From contig OY282441.1 in the NCBI GenBank assembly GCA_958296105.1, positions 2,625,800 through 2,689,799 of the forward strand: a DNA stretch of 64,000 nucleotides, written 5' to 3'. The position numbers and the translations under genes were made by a program. This DNA comes from an uncultured Dehalococcoidia bacterium (lineage in GTDB: Bacteria > Chloroflexota > Dehalococcoidia > Lucifugimonadales > UBA1123). Under the pieces are notes generated by a model. The model did no database searches. It saw only the letters and a list, made by a program, of their open reading frames with translations, and had not been told where the DNA came from. Shown here piece after piece: positions 34,253 through 44,167 of the stretch. The number at the start of each line of letters is the position of its first letter. The stretch's first letter is position 1.

Positions 34253-35173
34253 TCATGCGGGCGCGACTCCCATCTCTCTGGAGAGCCAAGACACGTCGTA
34301 CCCTTCTTTTCTCACCCTCAGATCGCAGTACAGCAGCGTCGTCGCTATCGAGACCACAGGCGGAACCAGGATTCCAACCGTCAGCCCGCCCAGCGCCAGC
34401 GGGACGCTGAACGCCGCCGCCCCTCCCTCGGCCGGAGCGGCAATGAAGCCGTCCGCCAGCGCGAACGGCAGGATCAGCGCCACGTACAGCCCGAACGCCA
34501 CCAGCCAGTACACCATCAGATGCCCGAATATCCTCAGCTCGCTGCCGCGCGCCAGCCTGACGCCCATGGCTACGGCTCGCATGGATCTGTACCCTTGCAC
34601 CACTATCGCCGCCACTACCGTAGTCATGTATATCGAAAACGCTACGATTGCCACGAGTACGGCAAGCAGCGCCAGCAGCAGCAGAGGCGACGGGCTCTCC
34701 GGAGCCCCCGCCGTCTCTGACGTCTGCGCCGCCTGCGCCAGCGGCTCGACCAGCAGAAACAGCGCGGCGGTCAGCGCGGCCATCGGCAGAGCGACCACCG
34801 CCAGAGACACCGCGCGCCACGCCACCCGCTCGTAACAGCCCCCGACGGAGACCCTCCCCAGCGCGTAGTGCTGTCCAACCGCCGAGATAACCGCCCCATG
34901 CACCATCATCAGCGCCACGCCGCTGATCGCGGACACCAAGACCGTGAACCACCAGCCCGCTATTGGAACCAGGATCAGCGCAGTCACCGGCGCCTGCGCC
35001 AGCGCCGACATGATCACGAGTTTGCGGAAGTGTCTGCCGTATATGAGGAACGTCTCGCTGAGTATGTCGCCCAGCCCGCGCTCCTCCAGCCGATTCTCCT
35101 GCTCGCGCTGTTCCAAAGTCGAAATCCCCAGCCCGCTCGCCGCTACACCCGCCGACGCTTGGGCGGCCTGCAT
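34253..35173 (-). CDS. Integral membrane protein inserted in the alpha operon
   Basis: The product, about 306 residues from ATG 35173, has a short polar N terminus ([14 protein letters not shown]), then [18 protein letters not shown]. About six hydrophobic segments follow, including [24 protein letters not shown] and the stretch [20 protein letters not shown]. The YGRHFRKL entry and the [21 protein letters not shown] loop recall YciC/GPDPase-membrane-type families, but identity is uncertain. ATG 35173 overlaps rpsK by 31 bases; TTG 35116, behind GGGGAT, is the alternative. Its place between rpsK and rpsD is unusual and implies expression at ribosomal-protein levels. Confidence 0.75.
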   Translation of the reverse strand: MQAAQASAGVAASGLGISTLEQREQENRLEERGLGDILSETFLIYGRHFRKLVIMSALAQAPVTALILVPIAGWWFTVLVSAISGVALMMVHGAVISAVGQHYALGRVSVGGCYERVAWRAVSLAVVALPMAALTAALFLLVEPLAQAAQTSETAGAPESPSPLLLLALLAVLVAIVAFSIYMTTVVAAIVVQGYRSMRAVAMGVRLARGSELRIFGHLMVYWLVAFGLYVALILPFALADGFIAAPAEGGAAAFSVPLALGGLTVGILVPPVVSIATTLLYCDLRVRKEGYDVSWLSREMGVAPA

Positions 35174-35529
35174 CCGTTGTGCGGTATGGGCGTGACGTCT
35201 CTGATGGACGTCACCAAGATTCCCGCCCCTTGGATTGCGCGAATCGCCGCCTCGCGCCCGGATCCGGGCCCTCGCACGAACACCTCCACTTGGCGGATGC
35301 CGTGTTCCATGCCCTTGCGCGCCGCGTCCTCCCCGGCTCTCTGCGCAACGAAGGCGGTGGACTTTCTCGACCCGCGGAAGCCCACCGTGCCGGAGCTTCC
35401 CCACGCTATGGGGTTGCCCTGCGGGTCCGTAATCGTGATTATCGTGTTGTTGAAGGTGGACTGTATATAGGCGCGCCCCACAGGGATGGACTTGCGCTCT
35501 CTTCGTCTCGACCGTGGTCTTCTTGCCAT
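35143..35529 (-). CDS. rpsK: Small ribosomal subunit protein uS11
   Basis: The 128-residue product lies at the 30S platform near the Shine-Dalgarno helix. Conserved are [40 protein letters not shown] and the C-terminal [20 protein letters not shown]. It follows rpsM. Confidence 0.97.
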   Translation of the reverse strand: MARRPRSRRRERKSIPVGRAYIQSTFNNTIITITDPQGNPIAWGSSGTVGFRGSRKSTAFVAQRAGEDAARKGMEHGIRQVEVFVRGPGSGREAAIRAIQGAGILVTSIRDVTPIPHNGCRPPKRRRV

Positions 35530-35559
35530 ATCCCGTTCTCTGCCTCTCTTGCGGAGGGT

Positions 35560-35943
35560 TTACTTCTTGTTGGTGGTGCGACCGCGACCGGCGACCGCGA
35601 CCCGCTTGCCGCGCTTCGTCCTCGCGTTGGTCTTGGTGCGCTGGCCTCGCACTGGCAGCCCGCGCCGGTGGCGCAGGCCTCGGTACGAGCCTATGTCCAT
35701 CAGCCTGCGGATGTTCATGTTGACCTCGCGCCTCAGATCGCCCTCGACCACCTTCTGCCGGTCGATGATCTCGCGTATCCGCGCAAGATCACTGTCCGAA
35801 AGCTCCCTCACTCTGGGGTTGTCTTCGATGCCCGCCCGCTCGCAGACGTCTTTCGCCTGATGGGGGCCTATGCCGTAGATGCTTCTGAGGGATATTTCGA
35901 CCCTCTTGTTGTCGGGGATGTTGACCCCTGAGACTATTGCCAT
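35560..35943 (-). CDS. rpsM: Small ribosomal subunit protein uS13
   Basis: The 127-residue product of the 30S head begins [20 protein letters not shown] and continues [17 protein letters not shown]. It has the conserved [25 protein letters not shown]-type segment and a basic tail. ATG 35943 is the family start. The frame opens 97 codons earlier but overlaps rpmJ. Confidence 0.97.
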   Translation of the reverse strand: MAIVSGVNIPDNKRVEISLRSIYGIGPHQAKDVCERAGIEDNPRVRELSDSDLARIREIIDRQKVVEGDLRREVNMNIRRLMDIGSYRGLRHRRGLPVRGQRTKTNARTKRGKRVAVAGRGRTTNKK

Positions 35944-36029
35944 ATCCGTTTCACCTGCCCTATTCTCCCGCGTGTGAACATGAAGCGCCGTCCTGCCGAT
36001 GGGGATGGAAGCGGCGACTCCGCCTTCCG

Positions 36030-36143
36030 CTATCCCTGCCTCTGCTTGTGCTTGCGGTTCTCGCAGATGATCATGACTCTGCCATGTCGTCTGATCACCT
36101 TGCACTTGGCGCACCTGACTTTGACCGATGCTGAAACTTTCAT
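36030..36143 (-). CDS. rpmJ: Large ribosomal subunit protein bL36 (zinc form)
   Basis: A 37-residue frame reads [19 protein letters not shown] and continues with [16 protein letters not shown]. The CxxC, C and H zinc ligands of the C+ form are all present. It lies between infA and rpsM, its standard place. About 130 bases without a gene separate it from infA. Confidence 0.95.
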   Translation of the reverse strand: MKVSASVKVRCAKCKVIRRHGRVMIICENRKHKQRQG

Positions 36144-36273
36144 TTTGGACCTCGGCTGTCCGCTTCTTCAGTAGATTAGCGGACGGGGGGCTGACCTCGC
36201 GCCGCAGCGCGCCTTTGTCGCCACCCGTCATCATGAGGACGGAAGCTCGTTCTGTCCAGTTCGTTCGGAGGTC

Positions 36274-36498
36274 TTACCTGAAGCGGTACGTGATCCTTCC
36301 GCGAGTCAGGTCGTAGGGGGAAAGCTCTACCAGCACACGGTCTCCGGGAAGCACGCGAATGAAATTCAGCTTCAGCTTGCCGGATACGTAAGCTAGAACC
36401 TTATGCTCGTTCGCCAGCTCCACCCTGAAGCTGGCATTGGGCAGAGATTCGGTGACCGTACCCTCTACTTCGATTGCCTCCTTCTGTTTCTTCGCCAT
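36274..36498 (-). CDS. infA: Translation initiation factor IF-1
   Basis: The 74-residue OB-fold protein binds the 30S A site during initiation. [22 protein letters not shown] and [23 protein letters not shown] are diagnostic. ATG 36498 overlaps the map stop (TAATG) and has AAGGAG just upstream. Confidence 0.97.
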   Translation of the reverse strand: MAKKQKEAIEVEGTVTESLPNASFRVELANEHKVLAYVSGKLKLNFIRVLPGDRVLVELSPYDLTRGRITYRFR

Positions 36499-37319
36499 TA
36501 GACTCCTTTCGAGTCGCACCCGCCGCCGTCCACACTCAGGCGTGTGGTGACAACCGGGCCGTTCAATGTAATCGCCACCGTATCTTCGAAGTGGGCGGAT
36601 AGACTTCCGTCCGCTGTGGAAACCGTCCAGCCGTCTGCCAAGACCCGCGTCTCTCGCGTACCCACGTTCAGCATCGGCTCTATCGCCAGAGCCATGCCCC
36701 CGCGAAGCAGAGGCCCCTGACCAGACTTTCCGAAGTTGGGAACGTGCGGCTCCTCGTGCATTTCGAAGCCGATCCCGTGACCAACGTACTTCCTCACTAC
36801 TTCGTATCCCAAGCCTTCGGCATAAGTCTGGACTGCGTTGGATATGTCCCCGACTCGCCCTCCGACCCGCGCCTTTGCGATGCCCCGATCGAGCGACTCT
36901 CTGGTCGCCTCTATCAGGTTCTTCGCCTCCTCGCTGATCTCGCCCACTCCCACGCTGAACGCGCTGTCCCCGTGCATTCCTCCGTAGATCGCCCCTACGT
37001 CCACACTCAGCACGTCGCCCTCGTCCAGCCTGCGCCTGCTCGGTATTCCATGCACGATCTCATCGTTGATAGACGCGCATATCGTGGCGGGGAACGCATA
37101 CGGCATCGTCATACCTGGGTTGTATCCCTTGAACGAGGGGATCCCTCCCAGCTCTCTTATCGCACTCTCCGCGATCGCGTCGAGTTCCCGCGTCTCCACA
37201 CCCGGCTGAACGGCGTCCATCATCCGAGACTTGGCATGAGCGACTATCTGCCCCGCCTCGAACATCAGCTTGAGCTCCCGCTCGGACTTTATGGTTATCC
37301 CGTTTGACCTTCTGGCCAT
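36498..37319 (-). CDS. map: Methionine aminopeptidase type I
   Basis: The 273-residue enzyme removes initiator methionine. Five metal ligands fit the family: Asp in [18 protein letters not shown] (two), His in [13 protein letters not shown], Glu in MALAIEPM and Glu in [12 protein letters not shown] 37319 starts [19 protein letters not shown]. The frame runs upstream into secY territory, which is not coding in that frame. It is coupled to infA by a one-base overlap. Confidence 0.96.
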   Translation of the reverse strand: MARRSNGITIKSERELKLMFEAGQIVAHAKSRMMDAVQPGVETRELDAIAESAIRELGGIPSFKGYNPGMTMPYAFPATICASINDEIVHGIPSRRRLDEGDVLSVDVGAIYGGMHGDSAFSVGVGEISEEAKNLIEATRESLDRGIAKARVGGRVGDISNAVQTYAEGLGYEVVRKYVGHGIGFEMHEEPHVPNFGKSGQGPLLRGGMALAIEPMLNVGTRETRVLADGWTVSTADGSLSAHFEDTVAITLNGPVVTTRLSVDGGGCDSKGV

Positions 37320-37399
37320 CCGCGCCTCGTTTCCCTTCCAGGGTCCTCTGATCGCCTCGAATTCGTACAGTTTACATAAACCCCTGTCCACACGACAAG

Positions 37400-38041
37400 C
37401 TAGATTCCCAGCGCCTGCGAAAGCGCCTCGCCAACCGCCTCGACCGGCTGCTCCCCGTCCACCTCCGCGAGCAGCCCCGAGCTGCGGTAGTAGTCCACCA
37501 CCGGCTGGGTCTCCTCGTTGTACACCTCGATTCGTCTGGCAACCACCTCGGCCTTGTCGTCGTCTCGCTGGTAGAGATCGCCGCCGCAGTCGTCGCACCT
37601 GCCCTCCGCGCTCGGGGGCGACGAGCTCAGGTTGAACGGCCTCTGACACGCGGCGCAGATGATCCGACCGCCCAGCCGTCGCGTCAGCTCCTCGTCCGAC
37701 ACCCTGATGAACGCCACGCGGTCTATGCCGCCCGTGTCCGCCAGCGCCTCGTCCAGCGCCTGCGCCTGCGCCTGCGTGCGAGGGAAGCCGTCCAGCACGA
37801 ACCCCGAAGCGTGATCCGGCTCTTCGATCCACTCCATCACCATTCTGATGGTGACGTCGTCCGGGACGTACACCCCGCGCTCCATGTACGAGCGCGCCAG
37901 CTGGCCCAGCTCGGTATTGCGGCGCTGGTGATCCCTGAACAGGTCGCCGGAAGATACGGCGCGAACGTTCAGCCTTTCTGCCAGATTCGCCGCTTGAGTG
38001 CCTTTGCCGGAGCCTGGCGGCCCCATGAGTATAACGTTCAT
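37400..38041 (-). CDS. adk: Adenylate kinase (zinc-lid form)
   Basis: The 213-residue enzyme interconverts ATP, AMP and ADP. The P loop is MGPPGSGKGTQ, the AMP site is SSGDLFRDH and GFPRTQAQA, and the lid carries CAAC and CDDC, the four-cysteine zinc form. ATG 38041 gives the normal MNVILMGPPGSGK start with AGAAGGG upstream. It lies between secY and map as usual. Confidence 0.96.
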   Translation of the reverse strand: MNVILMGPPGSGKGTQAANLAERLNVRAVSSGDLFRDHQRRNTELGQLARSYMERGVYVPDDVTIRMVMEWIEEPDHASGFVLDGFPRTQAQAQALDEALADTGGIDRVAFIRVSDEELTRRLGGRIICAACQRPFNLSSSPPSAEGRCDDCGGDLYQRDDDKAEVVARRIEVYNEETQPVVDYYRSSGLLAEVDGEQPVEAVGEALSQALGI

Positions 38042-38128
38042 GTCCCTTCTTGCCACAGGTTGGCTTGCCACAGGTGGGACGATGGCGATTTTCGCCCTTC
38101 GTCCAATGCTCGCCGCCGCTATCGGCCG

Positions 38129-39469
38129 CTATCGGATGAATCCCTCGTAGTTGCGCATCAACAGCTGCGCCTCCAGCTGGCGCATCGTGTCCAGCGCCAC
38201 GCCCACCATGATCAACATGCTGGTGCTGGAAAGCGTGAGCGCTCGCACGTCCGTAGCCAGCGTGACGAAGTACGGCAGAATGGCGATCACCCCCAGGAAC
38301 AGCGCGCCTCCCCACGTGATCCGAAGGATGACCCTGTTCAGGTAGTCCTGCGTTGGCGCGCCCGGCCTGATGCCTGGAATGAACCCGCCGTTCCTCTGTA
38401 GGTTCTCCGCCAAGTTCTGCTGCTGGAACACCACTAGGGTGTAGAAGAAGGTGAATATCACCACCAAGATGAACACCGCCACCCAGTACGGGAAGTTGGA
38501 CGGGTCCAGCGTATCTGTGAAGAACCGCGCCAGCCGCGCGAAGAAGGAGGTCGACATTGGGTTCTGGAAGTAGCTGAAGACCGTCGCCGGCAGGATGATG
38601 ATGCTGAAGGCGAAGATCAGCGGAATCATACCCGCGCTGTTCACCCTGAGCGGCAGGAACGTCGCGCCCGATTGCCGCTGCATCTGTCCGCCGCGATAGA
38701 CGCTGCGCCCGTACTGCACCGGCACGCGCCGCTGCGCCTCGTTGAACAGCACTATCACGTATATGATGCCGAAGCTGAAGAGCGCCAGCAGAATCAGGTT
38801 GCCCGCCTGATCGCTCTCCAAGAAGCCGCGTCCGATGAGAGACGGAAAGCTGGCGACTATGCCGCCGAATATGATCAGCGATATGCCGTTGCCCAGCCCC
38901 CTCTCGCTGATCAGCTCGCCCAGCCACACCAGGAACATAGTTCCCGCGACCATCGAGAGCAGCATGGCGGCGGTGCCGATGTTCAGCCCGAAATCCACTC
39001 CGGGCAGCACGCCGGACTGTCTCAGCAGCGTGAGCTGACCCCATGACTGGAGAAAGGCTATCGGAACCGTGGCGTAGTGCGTTATCTGGTTGATCCTCTG
39101 GCGGCCGTAATCGCCCTCCTGAGAGAGAGCTTTGAGGCTCGGCACCGCCGGCACCAGTATCTGCATCACGATGGACGCCGTAATGTAGGGATAGACCCCC
39201 AGCGCCGCCACGCTCAGGTTCGCCAGCGCGCCGCCGCTGAACAGGTTCAGGAATCCGAGAAGCTCCTGCTGCTCGAACGCCTGGGACAGCGCCTGCGTAT
39301 CTACGCCCGGTATAGGCACTTGCGCCACGAACCTGAACACCACCAGCATAGCGAGCGTGAACAGGATCCTCCCGCGCAGATCCGGGATGCGCATTGCGTC
39401 GATCATCGACTGCAACAGCTGGGGTCTGGAGGTCTGCTGCTGTGACCTTGCCGACTGAGCTTGGCGCAT
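38129..39469 (-). CDS. secY: Protein translocase subunit SecY
   Basis: The 446-residue product is the channel of the Sec translocase with ten predicted membrane helices. Conserved are RIPDLRGRILFTLAMLVVFR, the plug region around NLFSGGALANLSVAALGVYPYI, and the C-terminal GFIPGIRPG followed by QLLMRNYEGF. The N terminus is Gln/Ser-rich and about 20 residues longer than typical. It follows rplO with 5 bases between. Confidence 0.97.
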   Translation of the reverse strand: MRQAQSARSQQQTSRPQLLQSMIDAMRIPDLRGRILFTLAMLVVFRFVAQVPIPGVDTQALSQAFEQQELLGFLNLFSGGALANLSVAALGVYPYITASIVMQILVPAVPSLKALSQEGDYGRQRINQITHYATVPIAFLQSWGQLTLLRQSGVLPGVDFGLNIGTAAMLLSMVAGTMFLVWLGELISERGLGNGISLIIFGGIVASFPSLIGRGFLESDQAGNLILLALFSFGIIYVIVLFNEAQRRVPVQYGRSVYRGGQMQRQSGATFLPLRVNSAGMIPLIFAFSIIILPATVFSYFQNPMSTSFFARLARFFTDTLDPSNFPYWVAVFILVVIFTFFYTLVVFQQQNLAENLQRNGGFIPGIRPGAPTQDYLNRVILRITWGGALFLGVIAILPYFVTLATDVRALTLSSTSMLIMVGVALDTMRQLEAQLLMRNYEGFIR

Positions 39470-39474
39470 GGAGC

Positions 39475-39930
39475 TTACTCTACGACCGTGACCTTGCCGC
39501 CCGCCGCCTCGATCTTCGCTCGCGCGGACGCGGAAAACTTCTGAGCCGATACGCTTATGGCAACGTCTATGTCGCCCCTGCCGAGAATCTTGATCGGGTT
39601 GCTCAGGTTTCTCACGCAGCCGACTTCAGCCAGCGTCTCCGGCGTCACCTCGTAGTTCGGAGGGAAGGCGGCGAGCTGATCCACGTTCACTATGCTGTAC
39701 TCTTGGCGGAATATGTTCGTGAAGCCGCGTATGCTGGGCAGACGCTTGAGCAGCGACAGCTGGCCGCCTTGGAAGTTGGTCATCAGCCCCTTGCCGCTGC
39801 GCGCCTTCTGCCCCTTGAGGCCCTTGCCCGAATACGTGCCTTTGCCGCTGCCGTCTCCTCGCCCAACGCGCTTCCTGTTCTTCTTCGCGCTCTTTGGCGA
39901 GCGCATCATGTGCTGCTGCATTTCGATCAC
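39475..39930 (-). CDS. rplO: Large ribosomal subunit protein uL15
   Basis: The 151-residue 50S protein has KKNRKRVGRGDGSGKGTYSGKG and QKARSGKGL near the N terminus, then the globular C-terminal domain (SAQKFSASARAKIEAAGGKV). GTG 39930 overlaps the rpmD stop by 4 bases; an ATG at 39921 is an alternative. Confidence 0.97.
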   Translation of the reverse strand: MIEMQQHMMRSPKSAKKNRKRVGRGDGSGKGTYSGKGLKGQKARSGKGLMTNFQGGQLSLLKRLPSIRGFTNIFRQEYSIVNVDQLAAFPPNYEVTPETLAEVGCVRNLSNPIKILGRGDIDVAISVSAQKFSASARAKIEAAGGKVTVVE

Positions 39931-40124
39931 TCTTGGCCCTCGATCTCGACAGGCGTCACTTCGACCAAGTGGCGCACCTTGTGAACCACCCCCATTATGG
40001 AGGGCGTGTCCTCATGCTCCACCGTGTGGTTGAGCCGTCTGAGTCCCAGCCCCTCGAGCGCCCGCTTCTGGGAGCTTTCGTAGCCTATGGCGCTCTTCTT
40101 CCAGGTTATCGCTATCTTTGCCAT
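39927..40124 (-). CDS. rpmD: Large ribosomal subunit protein uL30
   Basis: The 65-residue product reads MAKIAITWKKSAIGYESSQK then LGLRRLNHTVEHEDTPSIMGVVHKVRHLV, a complete short bacterial L30. It lies between rpsE and rplO. Confidence 0.96.
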   Translation of the reverse strand: MAKIAITWKKSAIGYESSQKRALEGLGLRRLNHTVEHEDTPSIMGVVHKVRHLVEVTPVEIEGQE

Positions 40125-40139
40125 GTTCGCTTTCCCGGC

Positions 40140-40751
40140 CTACTCTGTGGCGGCGGCTTGGTTTGTCTGTGCGGCTTCAGCGGCTCTGGCGGCTTCTCGC
40201 GCGGCGAGCCGCTCCGCCTGCACCCTCTGACGCTCCTTCATCTCCTCCACCAGCTGGCGGCGCTTGGCGAACTCCTCTTCGGGAAGACGGAGCTTCTTCA
40301 GACCCTCGAACGTTGCCTTGACCACGTTCACCGGGTTGTTGCTGCGCCTAGACTTGGTGAGTATGTCGCGTATTCCCGCAAGCTCCACCACCGCGCGCAC
40401 CGCGCCGCCGGCGATTACGCCGGTTCCCGGCGCCGCAGGCTTCATCATCACCTGAGAGCCGCCGTACTTCGATACGATGTCGTGCGGAATCGTAGACCCC
40501 TTCAGAGGCACGTTGATCATGTTGGCGCGCGCCTTGACCGCGCCCTTCCTGACGGCATCCGGCACCGCATCGGCCTTGCCCATGCCTATTCCCACGTTCC
40601 CCTCGCCGTCTCCCACCACCACCACGGCGTTGAATCTGAGGTGTCGCCCGCCCTTGACCACTTTGGCAACGCGCGAGATGCGCACCACCCGCTCTAGGAT
40701 ATGCTGCTCGTCCTGATCCTCGTCGCGCCGAGATCGAAAGTTCGTAGTCAC
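40140..40751 (-). CDS. rpsE: Small ribosomal subunit protein uS5
   Basis: The 203-residue 30S protein contributes to decoding fidelity. [23 protein letters not shown] and [17 protein letters not shown] are conserved, with GSTIPHDI and [15 protein letters not shown] later. The C terminus has a 35-residue Ala/Glu-rich extension. GTG 40751 overlaps the rplR stop by one base. Confidence 0.97.
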   Translation of the reverse strand: MTTNFRSRRDEDQDEQHILERVVRISRVAKVVKGGRHLRFNAVVVVGDGEGNVGIGMGKADAVPDAVRKGAVKARANMINVPLKGSTIPHDIVSKYGGSQVMMKPAAPGTGVIAGGAVRAVVELAGIRDILTKSRRSNNPVNVVKATFEGLKKLRLPEEEFAKRRQLVEEMKERQRVQAERLAAREAARAAEAAQTNQAAATE

Positions 40752-41122
40752 TAGAAAACCAGACCTTCCTCACGGGCGGCATCGGCCAGCGCCTTGGTCC
40801 TTCCGTGATACCTGAATCCTCCGCGGTCGAAGACCACGCTCGTTACACCTTTGAGCGCGGCGCGCTCGGCTATGAGCTTGCCCACCAGCGCCGAAACATC
40901 GGACTTGGGGATGCCGCCGTTGACCTGCCCTCTGATTGCCGGGTCCAAGCTCGAAGCCGCCGCTACCGTATGCCCCTCGGAGTCGTCTATCACCTGCGCG
41001 TAGATGTGGTTCGAGCTGCGAAACACCGACATCCTCGGGCGCTCCGAAGTTCCGAAGATCTTCCTGCGCACCCTTCTGTGGCGCATCTGCCGACGCGCCT
41101 TGCGCATTCCTGACTTTGGCAC
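40751..41122 (-). CDS. rplR: Large ribosomal subunit protein uL18
   Basis: The 123-residue protein binds 5S r[43 protein letters not shown] and [24 protein letters not shown] are diagnostic. GTG 41122 follows GGAGG. It lies between rplF and rpsE. Confidence 0.97.
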   Translation of the reverse strand: MPKSGMRKARRQMRHRRVRRKIFGTSERPRMSVFRSSNHIYAQVIDDSEGHTVAAASSLDPAIRGQVNGGIPKSDVSALVGKLIAERAALKGVTSVVFDRGGFRYHGRTKALADAAREEGLVF

Positions 41123-41125
41123 TCT

Positions 41126-41668
41126 CTACACCCTCCTGCCGCTCTTGCCCGGCTTGATATGCACGACCTCATCGGCGTACCTAATGCCCTTGCCCGTAAA
41201 GATGTTGGGCGGGCGCACCTTTCTTATCTCGGCCGCGATCTGCCCGACTGCCTGCTTGTCTATTCCCCTGACTCGTATCCGGGTGGTGCCCTGAACCTCA
41301 ACGGTTATGCCGGGAGGCGGCTCGACGGTCACCTGATGGCTGAGCATTACGCTGAGCGTGACGCCCTTGCCGCTCTGCGCCGCGCGATAGCCCACTCCCA
41401 CCAGCTGGAGATTCTTCTCGAACCCCGCGCTCACTCCGATCACCATGTTGTTGATGAGGCTTCGAGTGAGACCGTGAAGCGCCTTATGCTCTCCCGAATC
41501 GCTGGGCCTCGTCACAACGACGGTCCCGTTGTCTCTGGAGATCGACATGTCGCGGTGGAAGCTCTGGCTGAGCGCGCCGAGCGGCCCCTGCACCGTCACC
41601 GCCTGACCGTCGATCTGGACGTCCACGCCAGAGGGCAGCGCGACTGCCTGTTTTCCTATTCTCGACAT
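41126..41668 (-). CDS. rplF: Large ribosomal subunit protein uL6
   Basis: The 180-residue protein begins MSRIGKQAVALPSGVDVQID, has the duplicated L6 fold, and ends GKGIRYADEVVHIKPGKSG. ATG 41668 has a GGGGG-type binding site; a TTG two codons upstream is also in frame. Confidence 0.97.
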   Translation of the reverse strand: MSRIGKQAVALPSGVDVQIDGQAVTVQGPLGALSQSFHRDMSISRDNGTVVVTRPSDSGEHKALHGLTRSLINNMVIGVSAGFEKNLQLVGVGYRAAQSGKGVTLSVMLSHQVTVEPPPGITVEVQGTTRIRVRGIDKQAVGQIAAEIRKVRPPNIFTGKGIRYADEVVHIKPGKSGRRV

Positions 41669-41687
41669 CTGCAATCCCCCCTCGTGT

Positions 41688-42089
41688 TCACCACACGTAG
41701 CACAAGAGCTCTCCGCCCGTGCCTTGCCGCCACGCCTGCCGCCCGGTCATCACGCCCTGAGAAGTGGAGAGTATGGACACTCCAAGCCCGCCGTAGTATC
41801 TGGGAATCTCTCCCTTCCCCACGTACACCCGCAGGCCCGGCTTGCTCACACGCTTCAGCCCGGCGATTGCCGGCTCGCTGCGGCTTCTGTAGTGCAGCCT
41901 GACCTTTATGGTGGCTTGAGGAGCGCTGGACTGGATGATCTCGTACCCCTCGACGAAGCCCTCCTCGGCGAGTATTCGCGCCATCTCCACCTTGATCTTG
42001 GAAGCCGGGATGTTTACCGACTCGTGCCGCGCATTCACCGCGTTGCGGATGCGCGTGAGCATGTCCGCGATGGGATCTGTCACTGCCAT
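41688..42089 (-). CDS. rpsH: Small ribosomal subunit protein uS8
   Basis: The 133-residue protein starts [20 protein letters not shown] and ends with [18 protein letters not shown], both S8 signatures. It binds the central domain of 16S rRNA and in many bacteria regulates the spc operon. Confidence 0.97.
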   Translation of the reverse strand: MAVTDPIADMLTRIRNAVNARHESVNIPASKIKVEMARILAEEGFVEGYEIIQSSAPQATIKVRLHYRSRSEPAIAGLKRVSKPGLRVYVGKGEIPRYYGGLGVSILSTSQGVMTGRQAWRQGTGGELLCYVW

Positions 42090-42101
42090 TCTGTCGTTCC
42101 C

Positions 42102-42287
42102 TTACCAGCTGGCCTTTCGCACTCCGGGCAGAAGCCCATTGAGCGCCATGTTCCTGAAGCAGATGCGGCACAGGCCGAAGTGCCTGATGTACGCCTTGGG
42201 CCTGCCGCAGCTGTTGCACCTGTTGTGTTCGCGCACCTTGAAGCGCTGAGGCTTCTTCCAGCGCGCTATCTTAGACTTCTTCGCCAT
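42102..42287 (-). CDS. rpsN: Small ribosomal subunit protein uS14, zinc (type Z) form
   Basis: The 61-residue protein carries CNSCGRP and CRICFRN, the four zinc ligands of the short C+ form, and the tail [13 protein letters not shown]. It lies between rplE and rpsH. In the gap upstream, a perfect GCGCGC-TTC-GCGCGC hairpin occupies 42312-42326. Confidence 0.97.
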   Translation of the reverse strand: MAKKSKIARWKKPQRFKVREHNRCNSCGRPKAYIRHFGLCRICFRNMALNGLLPGVRKASW

Positions 42288-42346
42288 ATCTGCCCCGTAA
42301 TCTCCGAATTCGCGCGCTTCGCGCGCGCCTGTGTCCCTCGCCGTCG

Positions 42347-42970
42347 CTACGCCAAAGCCGATTCTCTGGGCCGCGTGAACGGCATTCCCAGAAGCTCCAG
42401 CATTCGCAGTCCCTCCTGATCGCTTCGCGCGGTGGTCACGATTACCACCTGAAGGCCGCGTATGCGGTCAACGGAGTTGTAGTCTATCTCCGGGAACATC
42501 ACCTGCTCCCTGAGACCCAGCGAGTAGTTGCCGCGACCGTCGAACGAGTTTCTCGATACCCCTTGGAAGTCCCTTATGCGCGGGAGCGCAGAGTTGACCA
42601 GACGGTCGTAGAACTCGTACATGCGATGCCCCCTGAGCGTTACACTCAGGCCGATGGGCATACCGTCGCGGATCTTGAACTGCGCTATGGATCTCTTGGC
42701 GCGGGTCACCATCGGCTTCTGTCCGCTGATGGCAGTGAGATCCGCTGTGGCGGCCTCCATCGCGCGTGCGTTCTGAAGCGCCTCCCCCATGCCGATGTTC
42801 AGAACTATCTTCTCCAGCTTCGGAATCTGCATTCGGCTGGTGTAGCCGAACTCCTGCATCAGCTGGGGGCCGATGTCGTTCCTGAGCCGCTCCAGCAGGC
42901 GCGGAAGCGGACGCTGCGCGCTCTGTCCATTGGCTGAGCCGTTCTTAGCCGATTGTTCCCTCTGTGTCAT
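42347..42970 (-). CDS. rplE: Large ribosomal subunit protein uL5
   Basis: The 207-residue 5S-rRNA binding protein has [39 protein letters not shown] and FRDF-type [20 protein letters not shown] polar N-terminal extension of about 20 residues is unusual. It overlaps rplX by 4 bases. Confidence 0.97.
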   Translation of the reverse strand: MTQREQSAKNGSANGQSAQRPLPRLLERLRNDIGPQLMQEFGYTSRMQIPKLEKIVLNIGMGEALQNARAMEAATADLTAISGQKPMVTRAKRSIAQFKIRDGMPIGLSVTLRGHRMYEFYDRLVNSALPRIRDFQGVSRNSFDGRGNYSLGLREQVMFPEIDYNSVDRIRGLQVVIVTTARSDQEGLRMLELLGMPFTRPRESALA

Positions 42971-43278
42971 TCGATCACTTCACCGCAGCTCTTGCACACT
43001 CTCGCCTTGCTGCCGTCCGCCATCAGCCGATGCCCCAGCCTGGAAGCGCTGTCGCAGTCTTCATGGTAGAACATCAGGTTGGAGAGCGGCAGCGGCAGCT
43101 CCTTCTCTATGATGCCGCCCTGACGGAACGCGCCCGCGGGCTTCTGGTGGCGCGTGACCACGTTGACGCCCTCCACGACCGCGCGGCCGCGCTTGGGCAA
43201 GACCTTAGACACGCGCCCGCGCTTGCCCCTGTCGCGCCCCTTGGTGATCAGCACGTTGTCGTTCGAGCGAAGTCTCAT
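42967..43278 (-). CDS. rplX: Large ribosomal subunit protein uL24
   Basis: The 103-residue assembly-initiator protein has the KOW motif [20 protein letters not shown] and [11 protein letters not shown], and ends with a CKSCGEVIE element. It directly follows rplN. Confidence 0.97.
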   Translation of the reverse strand: MRLRSNDNVLITKGRDRGKRGRVSKVLPKRGRAVVEGVNVVTRHQKPAGAFRQGGIIEKELPLPLSNLMFYHEDCDSASRLGHRLMADGSKARVCKSCGEVIE

Positions 43279-43647
43279 CTAAAGCACCTCCGGCGCCAGC
43301 GACACGATTCGCATGAAATCCTTGTCCCTCAGCTCGCGCGCGACCGGGCCGAAGATGCGCGTGCCTCTGGGCATACGGTCGTCCGTGAGGATCACCGCGG
43401 CGTTGTCGTCGAACTTGATCCGCGAGCCGTCCACCCGCCGAGACGGATGCCTGGTGCGCACCACGACAGCCCTGATCACCTCCCCCTTGCGAACCGCCGC
43501 CGCCGGAGTGGACTCCTTGACAGACGCCACGATCACGTCGCCCACGTGGGCGTACTGCCTGCCGCTTCCGCCCGGTATGCCTATGCAGCTGATGGTCTTG
43601 GCGCCGGAGTTGTCCGCCACCTTGAGCCTCGTGTATATCTGGATCAT
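43279..43647 (-). CDS. rplN: Large ribosomal subunit protein uL14
   Basis: The 122-residue protein starts [20 protein letters not shown] and contains the L14 signature around [12 protein letters not shown], ending [12 protein letters not shown] 120-base repeat-bearing gap separates it from rpsQ. Confidence 0.98.
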   Translation of the reverse strand: MIQIYTRLKVADNSGAKTISCIGIPGGSGRQYAHVGDVIVASVKESTPAAAVRKGEVIRAVVVRTRHPSRRVDGSRIKFDDNAAVILTDDRMPRGTRIFGPVARELRDKDFMRIVSLAPEVL

Positions 43648-43689
43648 CTTGACCGTCTCGCTTTGGCTGCTGGGTTGTTGGCTCGTGAG

Positions 43690-43745
43690 CGCAGCGGCTC
43701 GTGAGCAGTGTCTTGTGAGCGCAGTGGCTCGTGAGCAGTGTCTTG
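43690..43745. repeat. 30-bp tandem repeat between rpsQ and rplN
   Basis: The plus-strand block GCAG(C/T)GGCTCGTGAGCAGTG with its flank occurs twice with a 30-base period, with partial further copies on both sides (about 43675-43750). It fills a gap that is normally a few bases long in spc operons. Confidence 0.75.
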
Positions 43746-43768
43746 AGAGCGTTTCCCAAGCCTTTCGT

Positions 43769-44167
43769 TCATTCCCCCGCTCTTCTCTCCTCTTGTCCGA
43801 CTGGCGAGGGCTGTGGCGAGGGCGTCTCCGCCCCTTCGCTCTGGGCAGCGGACGTGGCGGCCGAGGAGAGGATATCCTCGTCTATCTGTATCTCCTCCGG
43901 CTGCACCTCGGCGATTTCGATGCTCGACAGTATCTCGGCAACCTTCCATCGCTTGCTCTTGGAGTATGGGCGCGATTCGATGATCCTCACCGTATCGCCC
44001 AGCTTGCACAGGTTCTCCTCGTCGTGAGCGTAGAATCTGGTCTGCCGCCGCACCGACTTCCGATAGATCGGATGAGGATGGCTCCACTCATAGACCACGA
44101 CAACCGTCTTGTCCATCTTGTCGCTCACCACCCGGCCCACACGTATCTTTCGTCTCTCGTAGCTCAT
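43769..44167 (-). CDS. rpsQ: Small ribosomal subunit protein uS17 with long C-terminal extension
   Basis: The 132-residue product has the normal S17 core in its first 90 residues ([40 protein letters not shown]). It then continues about 40 residues, ending with [19 protein letters not shown]17 is normally 80-90 residues. The PSPQPSP-type tail is what translated GC-rich intergenic repeats often look like, so the gene probably grew into repeat DNA. It overlaps rpmC by 4 bases. Confidence 0.95.
   Translation of the reverse strand: MSYERRKIRVGRVVSDKMDKTVVVVYEWSHPHPIYRKSVRRQTRFYAHDEENLCKLGDTVRIIESRPYSKSKRWKVAEILSSIEIAEVQPEEIQIDEDILSSAATSAAQSEGAETPSPQPSPVGQEERRAGE

Noticed and set aside
37320-39044. 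848-residue protein ending in methionine aminopeptidase
   Set aside because: The upstream half is a shadow of secY and adk; map starts at 37319 with a normal N terminus.
42312-42326. Terminator between rplE and rpsN
   Set aside because: A perfect GCGCGC hairpin, but without a T tract and inside an essential operon; probably sequence bias or a processing site.
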